Assembly (NCBI GenBank): GCA_934621485.1 | Contig: CAKTUS010000076.1 | Location: 1-12,977, forward strand | Reading direction: 5' to 3' | From: an uncultured Clostridia bacterium | GTDB lineage: Bacteria; Bacillota; Clostridia; Christensenellales; Aristaeellaceae | DNA length: 12,977 nt | Shown here: piece after piece, positions 1 to 7,127 of the stretch | Layout of the letters: each line of letters opens with the position of its first letter | Position numbering within the stretch: position 1 is the stretch's first letter | Translations under genes and position numbers: made by a program | Notes under the pieces: model-generated | The model's database searches: none | The model's input: the letters and a program-made list of their open reading frames with translations, nothing else | What the model was told of the DNA's origin: nothing

Positions 1-22
1 TCTTGTAGCTGTAAAAAGACAT
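1..22 (-). CDS. Start of an unidentified gene (5' end only)
   Basis: Only the first seven codons are in the window, reading MSFYSYK from an ATG at 22-20 on the minus strand. The start is supported by a textbook ribosome binding site, AAGGAGG at 36-30, seven nucleotides before the ATG. The gene lies 101 nt downstream of the TraB/GumN-like gene in the same direction, so it may be the next gene of that operon, although the leader between them looks structured (see the entry at 23-123). Seven residues are too few to assign a family and I do not recognise it. Confidence 0.6.
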
Positions 23-123
23 GGGCACGCCTCCTTCATTGATGGTCGGCCGCAAGGAGGAATGGCCTTGCCGCCGTTCACTCATACAGTATGACGGAGC
101 GGGAGAGGCGTGCGAAAAAAGAA
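23..123 (-). promoter_or_regulatory. Possible structured leader masking a ribosome binding site
   Basis: This 101-nt stretch separates the TraB/GumN-like stop codon from the next minus-strand start. Two segments of the leader can pair with the downstream ribosome binding site region. GCACGCCTC (113-105) is the exact complement of GAGGCGTGC (33-25), which overlaps the Shine-Dalgarno. CCTCCTT (60-54) is the exact complement of the Shine-Dalgarno AAGGAGG (36-30). A third pairing, GCAAGG (71-66) with CCTTGC (57-52), would tie up part of the second anti-Shine-Dalgarno segment. These pairings compete, as expected for a translational switch, but they could also be chance in GC-rich DNA. No promoter or intrinsic terminator is convincing here. 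The regulatory role is inference. Confidence 0.3.
82..94. repeat. 13-bp palindrome TCATACaGTATGA (operator-like)
   Basis: Six-base arms are perfectly inverted around a single central A. This odd-centred symmetry is typical of sites bound by small dimeric repressors, and it lies in the leader before the gene that starts at position 22. No good promoter overlaps it, so it may equally be a short RNA stem or chance. Confidence 0.3.
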
Positions 124-1053
124 TCAGCGTTCGAGACGCGTTACGGTATAGCCCATGGCCTCCAGCTGGGAAAGCACGCTGTCGCCGGGCAACACCAGGT
201 GCATCAGGCCGATGACGGCGAACAGGCATTGACCGGAATGGCTGTTCATCAGCTCGTGCAGACGGCTGGCCATGGCGGTGTTGCGCTGTGAAATGAGCCG
301 TTGATGATATTCCTGGGCCAGGTCCTTCCGGGTTTCCTGCTCCAACCCTTGCTGATAGGCGTTCACAAACGCCTGAGCATCGCCGTCCCGCCACCAGGCG
401 GGCCAGCTGGCCGTGCTCGCCTCCAGACCTGCGGCGCTTTCGGGCTCCAGAAGGGTGCGGCAGGCGGTTTCCAGCATATACGCCTGCAATTCGTCGCTCA
501 AGCCGTCCAGCGCATCCAGCTGATCAGCGGTTTCTTCCAGCCACAAGCTGGGCTTATCGGCGGCCAGAGCGCGAATTTGTTTCTCCACGCCATAGGAGGC
601 GGCTTCGGTCAGATCGCTCCCCCCTATTTCAGCAGCGGTGGTTTCCATGGATAACAGGCTCACAATGGCCCAGGGCTTCAGGCTGTTGAATGTGGTCATG
701 GGGTAACCCGTTTGAGCAGACACCTGCGTCAGCAGTTCATAAAGGTCTTCGGAAATATGCCGGCGAAGACTGTCGCCATAGGCGTAGGCCATGCGCTGCC
801 GGGTCAGGGCCAGGGCCGCGTCGCTTTCCGTATCACATTCAAAGATCAGCGCGTCCGCCTCTTGCAGCGTTTTTTGAACGATTGGACTCAGGGGATACAT
901 ATCCACGCTGCCAATATGAATACTGCCCAGAAGGAACAGCCGACACTCCCCGCCGCTTACCCGGTAAAACAGTCCCTTGCTTTCGGCGGCAGCGCAGCAG
1001 GGAAGCAGCAGGCAAAATAATAGCGCCAGACAACGGGAACCCAATTGTTTCAT
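124..1053 (-). CDS. TraB/GumN (PrgY)-family protein, exported
   Basis: 309 residues from the ATG at 1053. This start is chosen over an in-frame ATG 57 nt upstream because GGAGG sits seven nucleotides before it and it is followed directly by a signal peptide. Residues 1-23 are a short basic N-terminus and a hydrophobic stretch ending CCAAAES, suggesting cleavage by signal peptidase I; it is a poor lipobox. The family motifs are present: LLGSIHIGS with G43 and H46, the acidic FECD with E72, a central GVEKQ, and the C-terminal GLMHLVLPGDS with H285. The family (GumN, TraB, PrgY; related to Tiki proteases) is thought to be metal dependent, with the GxxH and Glu residues at the active site; bacterial substrates are mostly unknown. 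The start overlaps the helicase stop by ATGA, so translation is probably coupled. The stop is TGA at 126-124. Confidence 0.88.
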   Translation of the reverse strand: MKQLGSRCLALLFCLLLPCCAAAESKGLFYRVSGGECRLFLLGSIHIGSVDMYPLSPIVQKTLQEADALIFECDTESDAALALTRQRMAYAYGDSLRRHISEDLYELLTQVSAQTGYPMTTFNSLKPWAIVSLLSMETTAAEIGGSDLTEAASYGVEKQIRALAADKPSLWLEETADQLDALDGLSDELQAYMLETACRTLLEPESAAGLEASTASWPAWWRDGDAQAFVNAYQQGLEQETRKDLAQEYHQRLISQRNTAMASRLHELMNSHSGQCLFAVIGLMHLVLPGDSVLSQLEAMGYTVTRLER

Positions 1054-3314
1054 GGCATTTCCTCCAATCGTGCAGCAGCCTGAGAAATGGGTTCTTCGCT
1101 CGGCGACCATTCTGGCGGCAGCAGACAGCGGTAGTCCTCCTGGGCAAAACGGTCGTCCAGCAAAAGCACCATGCCCTTGTCCGTTTCACAGCGGATGACC
1201 CGTCCGGCCGCCTGAAGCACCTTGTGCATGGCGGGAATCCGGCAGGCGTAGCCAAACCCGTCGCCAAAGCAGCGTTGATAGCAGGCTTGCAGGGCGGCCA
1301 GCTTGGCTGACGGGGTGGGCAGCCCCACGCCCGTAATGGCGACGCCGATAAGCTGACTGCCCGGCAGGTCGATGCCTTCGCTGAACAGTCCGCCCATCAC
1401 GCAAAGGCCCAGGCAGGGATCCGGCCTGCGAACAAAGGCGTCCAAAAACGTTTCTCGGGCTGCATCGTCCATGGTTTGCTCCTGGGTGAGCAGCGTGAGC
1501 CCCTTTTCCTCCAAAAGCGTTTGAATCAAATGCAGATAGGCATAGCTGGGAAAGAAGGCCATGTATTTGCCGGGGCGGGACAGGGCCATTTCCGCGATGG
1601 CTTCGGCCACCTGACGCACGGTTTTTTCCCGCTGACCGTAGCGGGTATTGATTCGGCGCAGCACCACGGTCAGGCGCTCCGACGGAAAGGGGGAAGGCAG
1701 GGCGAAGCAGGCGTCCTCAACCTGTCCGCCCAACAGCTGCTTCATGGCGGGCAGGGGACGCAGCGTGGCCGAAAAGAAGATGGTTCCCGGCAATCCCTTG
1801 GTGATGCGGGCAATCTCCTTCCCGGGCAGCAGGCAGTAAAGCGTGAACGAGGTTTCCCGGCCCTGCCGCTGAATCAGCAGCGCATAGTCCTGGTCCAAAC
1901 GGTCGGCGGCATACAGGAAGGGCAGGCACATGCGAAGCAATGCCAAGGCTTCCGGACCGCCGCCAGCCGCCAGCGCGGCGGAAGCCTGCGCCTGAGCGTC
2001 TTCTATGGCGGCGCGCAGGGACTTTGGCACTTGGCCGCAGGTTTCAGGCAGGGAACGCAGCGCGTGAATCACGGCCGTCAGAGAGCGGTACAGGCCGTTT
2101 TTTCGTCCGCAGCGCTTGCCGTAGGCGGCGCGCAGTTCGCAGAGCCGGCGGCCGTCCATCGTGCCGGACAGGCTTTCCCGCACCCGGTCCGCCGTGTGGT
2201 GGGCTTCGTCAATCAGCAGCGTTAGGTCATGCCGCCTTTGAAACAGGCGCTTGGCCTGGGCAAAAGGATCGAAGGCATAATTCAAATCCATCAGGGCTAC
2301 GTCGGCCAGATCCGTAAGAGCCAAAGCCAGCTCGAAGGGGCACAGGCGGTGCTTGTCCGCCAGGGTCAGTACCGTTTCTTCCGTCCAAAGGAGCGTTTGA
2401 GAAGCAAGCAGCTCGTCAATGGCCTGAGATTGCCGCAAATAATGCCCCGCCGCCCGAGGACACTCCTCCGGGGTGCAACGCAGCTGGTAGGGGCACAGCT
2501 TTTCCTTGGCCGTAAGCACGCTGACACGGGCCTGCATGCCGCTGCTCAGCAGACGCTTTGCGGCGTTCAGCGGGCTTTGCCTGGCGGTTCCCCGGCTGGT
2601 GAGATACAGAATCTTGCCGGTTTTTCCCTCGCCCAGCGCCTTCAGCGCCGGATAAAGCACCGCGATGCTTTTGCCTGTGCCGGTGGGAAGGCTGGCAAAC
2701 AAGCGGCGCTTCCGGATAATGGCGGTATACACCTGCACGGCCAGCTCCCGCTGCCCCTTTCGGTAGGCGGGAAAGGGAAAAGCCAGCGTGCGCAGGCTTT
2801 CGTCCCGGCGCAGTCGGTGAGCCGCCTCCCGCCTCGCTACGACCAGCCAGGGGCGCAACATAGCCTCCAGTGCGCTCAGCAGTTCTGCTTTCGATTGCTG
2901 CTCTCGAAAGACGCGCAGGGTTTGTCCCTGCACATCTACATACCGCACCTGAAAAGCCGCCTGGGCGCAGGGCTTTTCCAGCGCTGTCATGGCGGCGTAG
3001 CACAGCGCCTGCGCCCGGTGCGCAGGCAGAGGCTGATCCTCCAGCCCGCTTCCCAGCTTGATTTCATCTATCAGCGGAACGTCTCCGTCCACAAAGGCGT
3101 CTATGCGGCCATATAGCAGCGCCTGGTCGCCGTCCAGCGAAAAGACGTGCTGAATTACCTTTTCACAGTGGGCTTCCAGGTTGCTCTGGCAGGCTTTGTG
3201 CGCCAGCGTTCCCTGGCGCATGCTTTCCAGCGCGTCCCCCTGCGGGCGAATGTCCGGCTCAAAATAGGAAAAGGCCGTCAGTTCACGGACGGAAACGCGA
3301 AAAGCTTCTGCCAT
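1050..3314 (-). CDS. PD-(D/E)XK nuclease fused to DinG/XPD-type Fe-S helicase
   Basis: 754 residues from the ATG at 3314, preceded by AAAGGAGG eight nucleotides upstream; an in-frame ATG 36 nt earlier has no such site. Residues about 1-125 look like a RecB/Cas4-like nuclease: IDAFVDGD (D72), then LIDEIKLG (D83, E84, K86), then HRAQALCYA around 99-107. The helicase follows: Walker A LPTGTGKS (209-216), four cysteines C274, C280, C285 and C325 placed to hold a [4Fe-4S] cluster, DEAH at 369-372, the FSATLRPL and FSEGIDLPG motifs, and motif VI QAAGRVIR (701-708). The family unwinds DNA 5'-3' using ATP and acts in repair or on structured DNA. The Cas4 C-terminal cysteine cluster is not seen, so only the helicase appears to carry Fe-S. 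It follows the YugP-like gene by 32 nt. Cytoplasmic; exact role unknown. Confidence 0.92.
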   Translation of the reverse strand: MAEAFRVSVRELTAFSYFEPDIRPQGDALESMRQGTLAHKACQSNLEAHCEKVIQHVFSLDGDQALLYGRIDAFVDGDVPLIDEIKLGSGLEDQPLPAHRAQALCYAAMTALEKPCAQAAFQVRYVDVQGQTLRVFREQQSKAELLSALEAMLRPWLVVARREAAHRLRRDESLRTLAFPFPAYRKGQRELAVQVYTAIIRKRRLFASLPTGTGKSIAVLYPALKALGEGKTGKILYLTSRGTARQSPLNAAKRLLSSGMQARVSVLTAKEKLCPYQLRCTPEECPRAAGHYLRQSQAIDELLASQTLLWTEETVLTLADKHRLCPFELALALTDLADVALMDLNYAFDPFAQAKRLFQRRHDLTLLIDEAHHTADRVRESLSGTMDGRRLCELRAAYGKRCGRKNGLYRSLTAVIHALRSLPETCGQVPKSLRAAIEDAQAQASAALAAGGGPEALALLRMCLPFLYAADRLDQDYALLIQRQGRETSFTLYCLLPGKEIARITKGLPGTIFFSATLRPLPAMKQLLGGQVEDACFALPSPFPSERLTVVLRRINTRYGQREKTVRQVAEAIAEMALSRPGKYMAFFPSYAYLHLIQTLLEEKGLTLLTQEQTMDDAARETFLDAFVRRPDPCLGLCVMGGLFSEGIDLPGSQLIGVAITGVGLPTPSAKLAALQACYQRCFGDGFGYACRIPAMHKVLQAAGRVIRCETDKGMVLLLDDRFAQEDYRCLLPPEWSPSEEPISQAAARLEEMP

Positions 3315-3346
3315 GACTGCAGCCTCCTTTGTGTGATGCCAATGGA

Positions 3347-4033
3347 TCAATCCCGGCGGCGGTTGCCTGCAATAATCACCAGACGCAACAGCTGCAACGC
3401 GCTGCTGACCACCGAGGCCACATAGGTGAGCGCGGCGGCGCTGAGCACGGCCTTGGCTCCATCCAGTTCGTCACGGGTCAGGTAGCTGCCGTCGCTTAGC
3501 TGCTGAATGGCCCGGCGGCTGGCGTTAAACTCCACCGGCAGGGTGACCAGGGAGAACAGCAGGGTTAGGGCAAAGCAGCCGATGCCCACGTACACCAGCG
3601 GATCCCAGCTGAACACCAGGCCCAGCAAAAAGATGGGAAAATACAGGTTGCTGCCCAGATTGACCACCGGCACCATGGCGGAGCGCAGCTTGAGGGGCGT
3701 ATAGCCCTCGTGCTGCTGCATGGCGTGGCCACATTCGTGAGCCGCCACGCCGATGGCCGCCACGCTGCCGCTGCCGTATACATCGTTGCTCAGGCTCAGG
3801 GTATTCTGACGAGGGTCGTAATGGTCGGTCAGGCTGCCGCTGACGGAATGAATGCTCACCGCTCCGCAGCCGCTGTGATTCAGCAGGGCGCGCGCTACGC
3901 TCTCCGCCGTCTGGCCGCCCTGGGCCCTTACTTTGGAGTAGCGCTTAAAAGTGGACGAAACCTTCCATTGCGCATACAGGCCCAGCAGCAGGCCGGGAAT
4001 GACAAAAATCATGGTCCAGTCGTAGTAGAACAC
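3347..4033 (-). CDS. yugP: YugP-type membrane zinc metallopeptidase
   Basis: 228 residues, matching the usual family length. The start is GTG at 4033-4031, with AGGAGG seven nucleotides upstream; no other start gives a full N-terminal membrane segment. Hydrophobic segments lie at about 8-22, 119-141, 146-166 and 200-222. The active site HECGH (H99, E100, H103) falls in the segment AAHECGHAMQQHEGY, and the conserved VEFNASRRA (E168) may give the third zinc ligand. This is the neutral zinc metallopeptidase family of B. subtilis YugP (Zn_peptidase_2), related to M48 peptidases. It is embedded in the cell membrane, with a probable role in membrane protein quality control, but its substrates are not established. 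It is the first gene of the minus-strand operon with the helicase and TraB/GumN-like genes. A sigma-A-like promoter lies just upstream. Confidence 0.93.
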   Translation of the reverse strand: MFYYDWTMIFVIPGLLLGLYAQWKVSSTFKRYSKVRAQGGQTAESVARALLNHSGCGAVSIHSVSGSLTDHYDPRQNTLSLSNDVYGSGSVAAIGVAAHECGHAMQQHEGYTPLKLRSAMVPVVNLGSNLYFPIFLLGLVFSWDPLVYVGIGCFALTLLFSLVTLPVEFNASRRAIQQLSDGSYLTRDELDGAKAVLSAAALTYVASVVSSALQLLRLVIIAGNRRRD

Positions 4034-4065
4034 GGTTTAACCTCCTTCTCATGCTCTCCTTCTTT

Positions 4066-4093
4066 AGCATACACCATTTTACCCGGATTTCAA
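4066..4093 (-). promoter_or_regulatory. Sigma-A-like promoter of the yugP operon
   Basis: Read on the minus strand, TTGAAA (4093-4088) is followed after 16 bp by TATGCT (4071-4066). The -35 matches consensus at five of six bases and the -10 at four of six. Transcription would start near 4059, giving a leader of about 25 nt that contains the AGGAGG site before the GTG start. Confidence 0.45.
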
Positions 4094-4125
4094 CCCGCAC
4101 AGACCAAAATTCACCGTTCTGACAT

Positions 4126-4154
4126 GTATACCCCGACGGCCTCATGGGAAAGGT
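4126..4154 (+). promoter_or_regulatory. Candidate sigma-F promoter of spoIIR
   Basis: GTATA (4126-4130), 15 bp, then GGGAAAGGT (4146-4154). Set against the forespore sigma-F pattern (GYATA or GYTTA, about 15 bp, GGNNANANT) there is one mismatch in the -10. It lies directly upstream of spoIIR, which is a known sigma-F target in Bacillus. A reservation is the short leader: the start point would fall close to the GGAGG at 4163-4167. Confidence 0.38.
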
Positions 4155-4175
4155 ATTTTCCGGGAGGGGTAAGGG

Positions 4176-4802
4176 ATGTATGATGGAAACAGGGGATGGC
4201 GCGACGGCGGCTTGCTGGTGATGGCGGCCCTTCTTTTGCTTGGACTGCTGGCCTATCCGCTGACGGTGGCCCTGGGTGAGCAAACCGGTTATACGCCGGA
4301 GGAAGAGAGGCTGTTGCAGGCATATGAATCGGGGCAGATGATCCGTTTGCATATTTTGGCGGACAGCGACCGGGAGGAGGATCAGCGGGTAAAGCTGTGT
4401 GTGCGCGACGCGGTATTGGAAGCCTTTGGCCGGCAGCTGAGCCGGCTGGGGGCGGCGGATGCAGACAGCGCGTACCGCTACCTGTGCCGCGAAGCCAGGG
4501 CCATGGAGCAGGCGGCCAGGCAGGAGGCGCGGCGGCAAGGCTTTTTAGGAACGGTGACGGCAGAAGTTGGCGTGCTGCCCCTGCCGGAAAAGCAGTACGG
4601 ACGGGTTACGCTGCCGGCGGGAGACTACCGGGCCCTGCGCCTGACGCTGGGTTCGGGTCAGGGCCGCAACTGGTGGTGTATTCTGTTTCCCCAGCTGTGC
4701 CTGGCTCTGGCTTCGGACGAGGCTTCGCCGCAAGCGGCGATAGCCTGGCGCACGCCGCGTATTTGGCAAAACTGGCTGGCCTGGCGACCGCAAATGCAGT
4801 AA
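4176..4802 (+). CDS. spoIIR: Stage II sporulation protein R
   Basis: 208 residues, close to the usual length. The ATG at 4176 has GGAGG eight nucleotides upstream. One membrane or signal-anchor segment lies at about 12-32, then an extracytoplasmic domain with the family blocks IRLHILADSDREEDQ (56-70), KLCVRDAVL (73-81), and LPAGDYRALR (146-155), followed by GQGRNWWCILFPQLC (161-175) with C168 and C175. In the Bacillus pathway SpoIIR is made in the forespore under sigma-F, is exported to the intermembrane space and triggers SpoIIGA to cleave pro-sigma-E in the mother cell. The gene is divergent from the yugP operon and stands alone; the next gene has its own promoter. It is the best marker in the window for an endospore-forming organism. 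No sign of truncation or decay. Confidence 0.96.
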   Translation: MYDGNRGWRDGGLLVMAALLLLGLLAYPLTVALGEQTGYTPEEERLLQAYESGQMIRLHILADSDREEDQRVKLCVRDAVLEAFGRQLSRLGAADADSAYRYLCREARAMEQAARQEARRQGFLGTVTAEVGVLPLPEKQYGRVTLPAGDYRALRLTLGSGQGRNWWCILFPQLCLALASDEASPQAAIAWRTPRIWQNWLAWRPQMQ

Positions 4803-4816
4803 CGCCTGCAAAACGC

Positions 4817-4845
4817 TTGTGTAACGTCTCCTTTGGCAGTATAAT
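4817..4845 (+). promoter_or_regulatory. Sigma-A promoter of the ubiA-like gene
   Basis: TTGTGT (4817-4822), an ideal 17-bp spacer, then a perfect TATAAT (4840-4845). The -35 is weak (three of six). Transcription should start near 4852, right at a small hairpin, GGCGC (4852-4856) with GCGCC (4864-4868), which would sit at the extreme 5' end of the mRNA. No terminator is seen after spoIIR, so readthrough may add to this promoter. Confidence 0.65.
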
Positions 4846-4882
4846 GAAACAGGCGCCTTTCCAGCGCCCTATTCTGGCTAAC

Positions 4883-4892
4883 GGAGGCGATG
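4883..4892 (+). promoter_or_regulatory. Unusually close ribosome binding site
   Basis: GGAGG at 4883-4887 is followed after only two nucleotides by the ATG at 4890. Other genes here have seven to ten. There is no ATG, GTG or TTG upstream in frame before a TGA at 4845-4847. A CTG at codon 3 would give a normal eight-base spacing, as would a weaker upstream contact. The ATG is kept as the most conservative choice. Confidence 0.5.
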
Positions 4893-5765
4893 AGGCTGAA
4901 ACCATCTGTTTTTTTCCGCCTTTTGCGCGTAAAGCACTACATTAAAAACCTGCTGGTATTCCTGCCCCTGATTTTCAGCGGGCGGCTTCTGCAAGCCGAG
5001 CCGTTGAGCCATACCCTGGGCGGCTTTGCGGCGTTTTGCCTGCTGTCGTCGGTCATTTACATCATTAACGATATTCAGGATGTGGAGCGGGACCGGCGGC
5101 ATCCCACCAAATGCCGCCGCCCTATTGCGGCGGGACAGGTAGCGACGCCGTTGGCCTGGGGCATCGCCGCCGGATTGCTGCTGGCGGCGGCGGGGCTGAA
5201 CCTGCTGTGCGGCGGCAGCGCCCTTTCCTGGGGCGTGCTGGCGGCCTATTTGCTGCTGAGCCTGGGCTACAGCTTTGGACTCAAGCATGTGCCGGTGGTG
5301 GATATCGCCATTCTGGCTTCCGGATTTTTGCTGCGGGTGATGTATGGCTCGGCGGTAACAGGCATCGAGATTTCCCGCTGGCTCTATTTGACGGTGATGG
5401 CCATGGCCTTTTACCTGGGACTGGGCAAGCGCAGGAACGAGCTCAAGCAGGCGCCGGAGGGCCAGTCGCGGCCGGTGCTGCGGGCCTATACCCAGGACTT
5501 TTTGGATAAAAACATGTACCTGTGTCTGGCTTTGGGCATCGTGTTTTACTCGCTGTGGAGCGTGGACAGCGTGACCATTGCCCGGGTGGGCAGCAATGCG
5601 CTGGTATGGACGGTTCCGCTGGTGATTCTCATCTGCATGAAGTATAACCTGACCATTGAGGGGCCCTCGGACGGCGATCCGGTAGAGGTGCTGCTGGGCG
5701 ACAAAATGCTGTTTTGCCTGGCGGCGCTGCTGGGACTGCTGATGCTGGGCATCATTTATCTGTAA
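4890..5765 (+). CDS. UbiA-family polyprenyl-phosphate phosphoribosyltransferase-like protein
   Basis: 291 residues, polytopic, with about eight or nine hydrophobic helices. Two features point to the subgroup of mycobacterial decaprenyl-phosphate phosphoribosyltransferase (Rv3806c, UbiA) rather than quinone or heme prenyltransferases: the N-terminal RVKHYIKNLLVFLPL and the first Asp-rich motif, N60-D61-x2-D64-x3-D68-x2-HPTK, followed by RRPIAAG. The second conserved region, around K132 and D138, and GLGKRRNEL (177-185) are also present. That enzyme joins 5-phosphoribose from PRPP to polyprenyl phosphate at the membrane, supplying pentose for cell-wall or surface glycans. The usual partners (a PAP2-type phosphatase, DprE1 and DprE2) are not in the window. 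pepT follows after 26 bp in the same direction. The family call is firm; the substrate is inferred from motifs. Confidence 0.87.
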   Translation: MRLKPSVFFRLLRVKHYIKNLLVFLPLIFSGRLLQAEPLSHTLGGFAAFCLLSSVIYIINDIQDVERDRRHPTKCRRPIAAGQVATPLAWGIAAGLLLAAAGLNLLCGGSALSWGVLAAYLLLSLGYSFGLKHVPVVDIAILASGFLLRVMYGSAVTGIEISRWLYLTVMAMAFYLGLGKRRNELKQAPEGQSRPVLRAYTQDFLDKNMYLCLALGIVFYSLWSVDSVTIARVGSNALVWTVPLVILICMKYNLTIEGPSDGDPVEVLLGDKMLFCLAALLGLLMLGIIYL

Positions 5766-5791
5766 TACAAAAGGAAAGGAAGAAAGACGTC

Positions 5792-7003
5792 ATGAATACT
5801 ACGGAACGGTTTTTGCGGTATGTAGCGGTTTCCACTCCCTCCTCGGAGCAGGGCGAGGGCACGCCCTCCACAGCCTGCCAGTTTGATCTGGCCCGGCTGC
5901 TTTCGGAGGATATGAAGGCCATCGGCTTTGAAAACGTGCGGGTGGACGAGCATTGCTTCGTTTACGGCGATTTGCCTGCAACGCCCGGCCTGGAAAACCT
6001 GCCGGTGCTGGGCCTGATTGCCCATATGGATACGGCTCCCGCTTATAACGGAATGAATGTAAAGCCGCAGATTCATCAAAACTATGACGGCGGCGATATC
6101 GTTTTGCCCGCCACCGGCGCGGTGCTTTCGCCCAGTCAGTTTCCAGACCTGAACGCCGCAAAGGGCAAAACCCTCATTACCACGGATGGATCCACTCTGT
6201 TGGGTGCGGACGATAAGGCCGGCGTAGCGGAAATTCTGTCCGCCTGCCAGCAGGTGGTGCAGGAGGGAGCGGCGCATCGCAAAATCGTGGTGGCCTTTAC
6301 CCCGGATGAGGAAATCGGCACCGGCGTTCACTCCTTTGACGTGCCCGGCTTTGGCGCGGATTTTGCCTACACCGTGGACGGCGGGGAAACCGGCGAACTG
6401 AGCTATGAAAATTTCAATGCCTGCGAGGCTACCGTGGAGTTTACCGGCGTGAGCGTGCACCCCGGCAGCGCCAAGGACATCATGGTGAACGCCAATCTGC
6501 TGGCCGTTGAGTTTGCCGGTTTGCTGCCTGGCGCGGAAACCCCGCGGGACACCGAAGGCTACGAGGGCTTTTTCCATCTGGAGGCCATGGAGGGCGACGG
6601 CGTGCACGCCAAGCTGGTTTACATTGTGCGCGACCACAGCGCCCAGCGCTTCGACGGCCGTAAGGAGCAGCTGCGCCATGTTGAAAAAATCATGAACCAT
6701 CGCTGGGGCGAGGGAAGCGTTAATCTGACCATTCGCGACCAGTACCGCAACATGCGTGAAAAAATCGAGCCCTGCTTCTTCCTGATTGAAAATGCCCGCA
6801 AGGCCATGCGCGCCGCCGGTTTTGAGCCCTTTGATTCGGCGGTTCGCGGCGGTACGGACGGCGCGCAGCTGTGCTATATGGGGTTGCCCTGCCCCAACCT
6901 GTGCACCGGCGCCAACGCCTTCCACGGCCCCTTCGAGCATGTGACTGCGGAGGATTTGGAGGCCTGCGCCCGCATGGTGAAGGAACTGATTTTGCAAAAG
7001 TAA
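5792..7003 (+). CDS. pepT: Peptidase T (tripeptide aminopeptidase)
   Basis: 403 residues. The ATG at 5792 is chosen because MNTTERFLRYVAVST aligns with the family N-terminus and a purine-rich AGGAAAGGAAG lies upstream; an in-frame start 78 nt earlier falls inside the preceding gene. All M20B active-site residues are in place: H78 and D80 (HMDTAP), D140 (GADDKAG), E173 and E174 (PDEEIG), D196 (DGGETGELSYE) and H378 (NAFHGPFEH). PepT is a cytoplasmic two-zinc enzyme that removes the N-terminal residue from tripeptides, the last steps of peptide use. It lies 26 bp after the ubiA-like gene and is probably co-transcribed with it, without an obvious functional link. Complete and apparently intact. 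Confidence 0.97.
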   Translation: MNTTERFLRYVAVSTPSSEQGEGTPSTACQFDLARLLSEDMKAIGFENVRVDEHCFVYGDLPATPGLENLPVLGLIAHMDTAPAYNGMNVKPQIHQNYDGGDIVLPATGAVLSPSQFPDLNAAKGKTLITTDGSTLLGADDKAGVAEILSACQQVVQEGAAHRKIVVAFTPDEEIGTGVHSFDVPGFGADFAYTVDGGETGELSYENFNACEATVEFTGVSVHPGSAKDIMVNANLLAVEFAGLLPGAETPRDTEGYEGFFHLEAMEGDGVHAKLVYIVRDHSAQRFDGRKEQLRHVEKIMNHRWGEGSVNLTIRDQYRNMREKIEPCFFLIENARKAMRAAGFEPFDSAVRGGTDGAQLCYMGLPCPNLCTGANAFHGPFEHVTAEDLEACARMVKELILQK

Positions 7004-7127
7004 AGGCAATTTTGGCCAAATCATGAACGTTTTGTGAAACAACCGTGTTTTCGGAAGGATTTGCAAACGGCGAACAGAATTCCTTTTGTGGAAATCCCCT
7101 ACCCCCCAAGCACAAGGAGGCTGCCGC

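Noticed and set aside
112..150. Possible terminator at the end of the TraB/GumN-like gene (a T-rich run after the stop on the minus strand)
   Set aside because: Only a four-bp stem (GCGT/ACGC) precedes the run, and the leader beyond looks continuous with the next gene.
4852..4868. GGCGC/GCGCC hairpin as a spoIIR terminator
   Set aside because: The stem is five bp, has no T-run and lies downstream of the TATAAT promoter, so it belongs to the next gene's leader.
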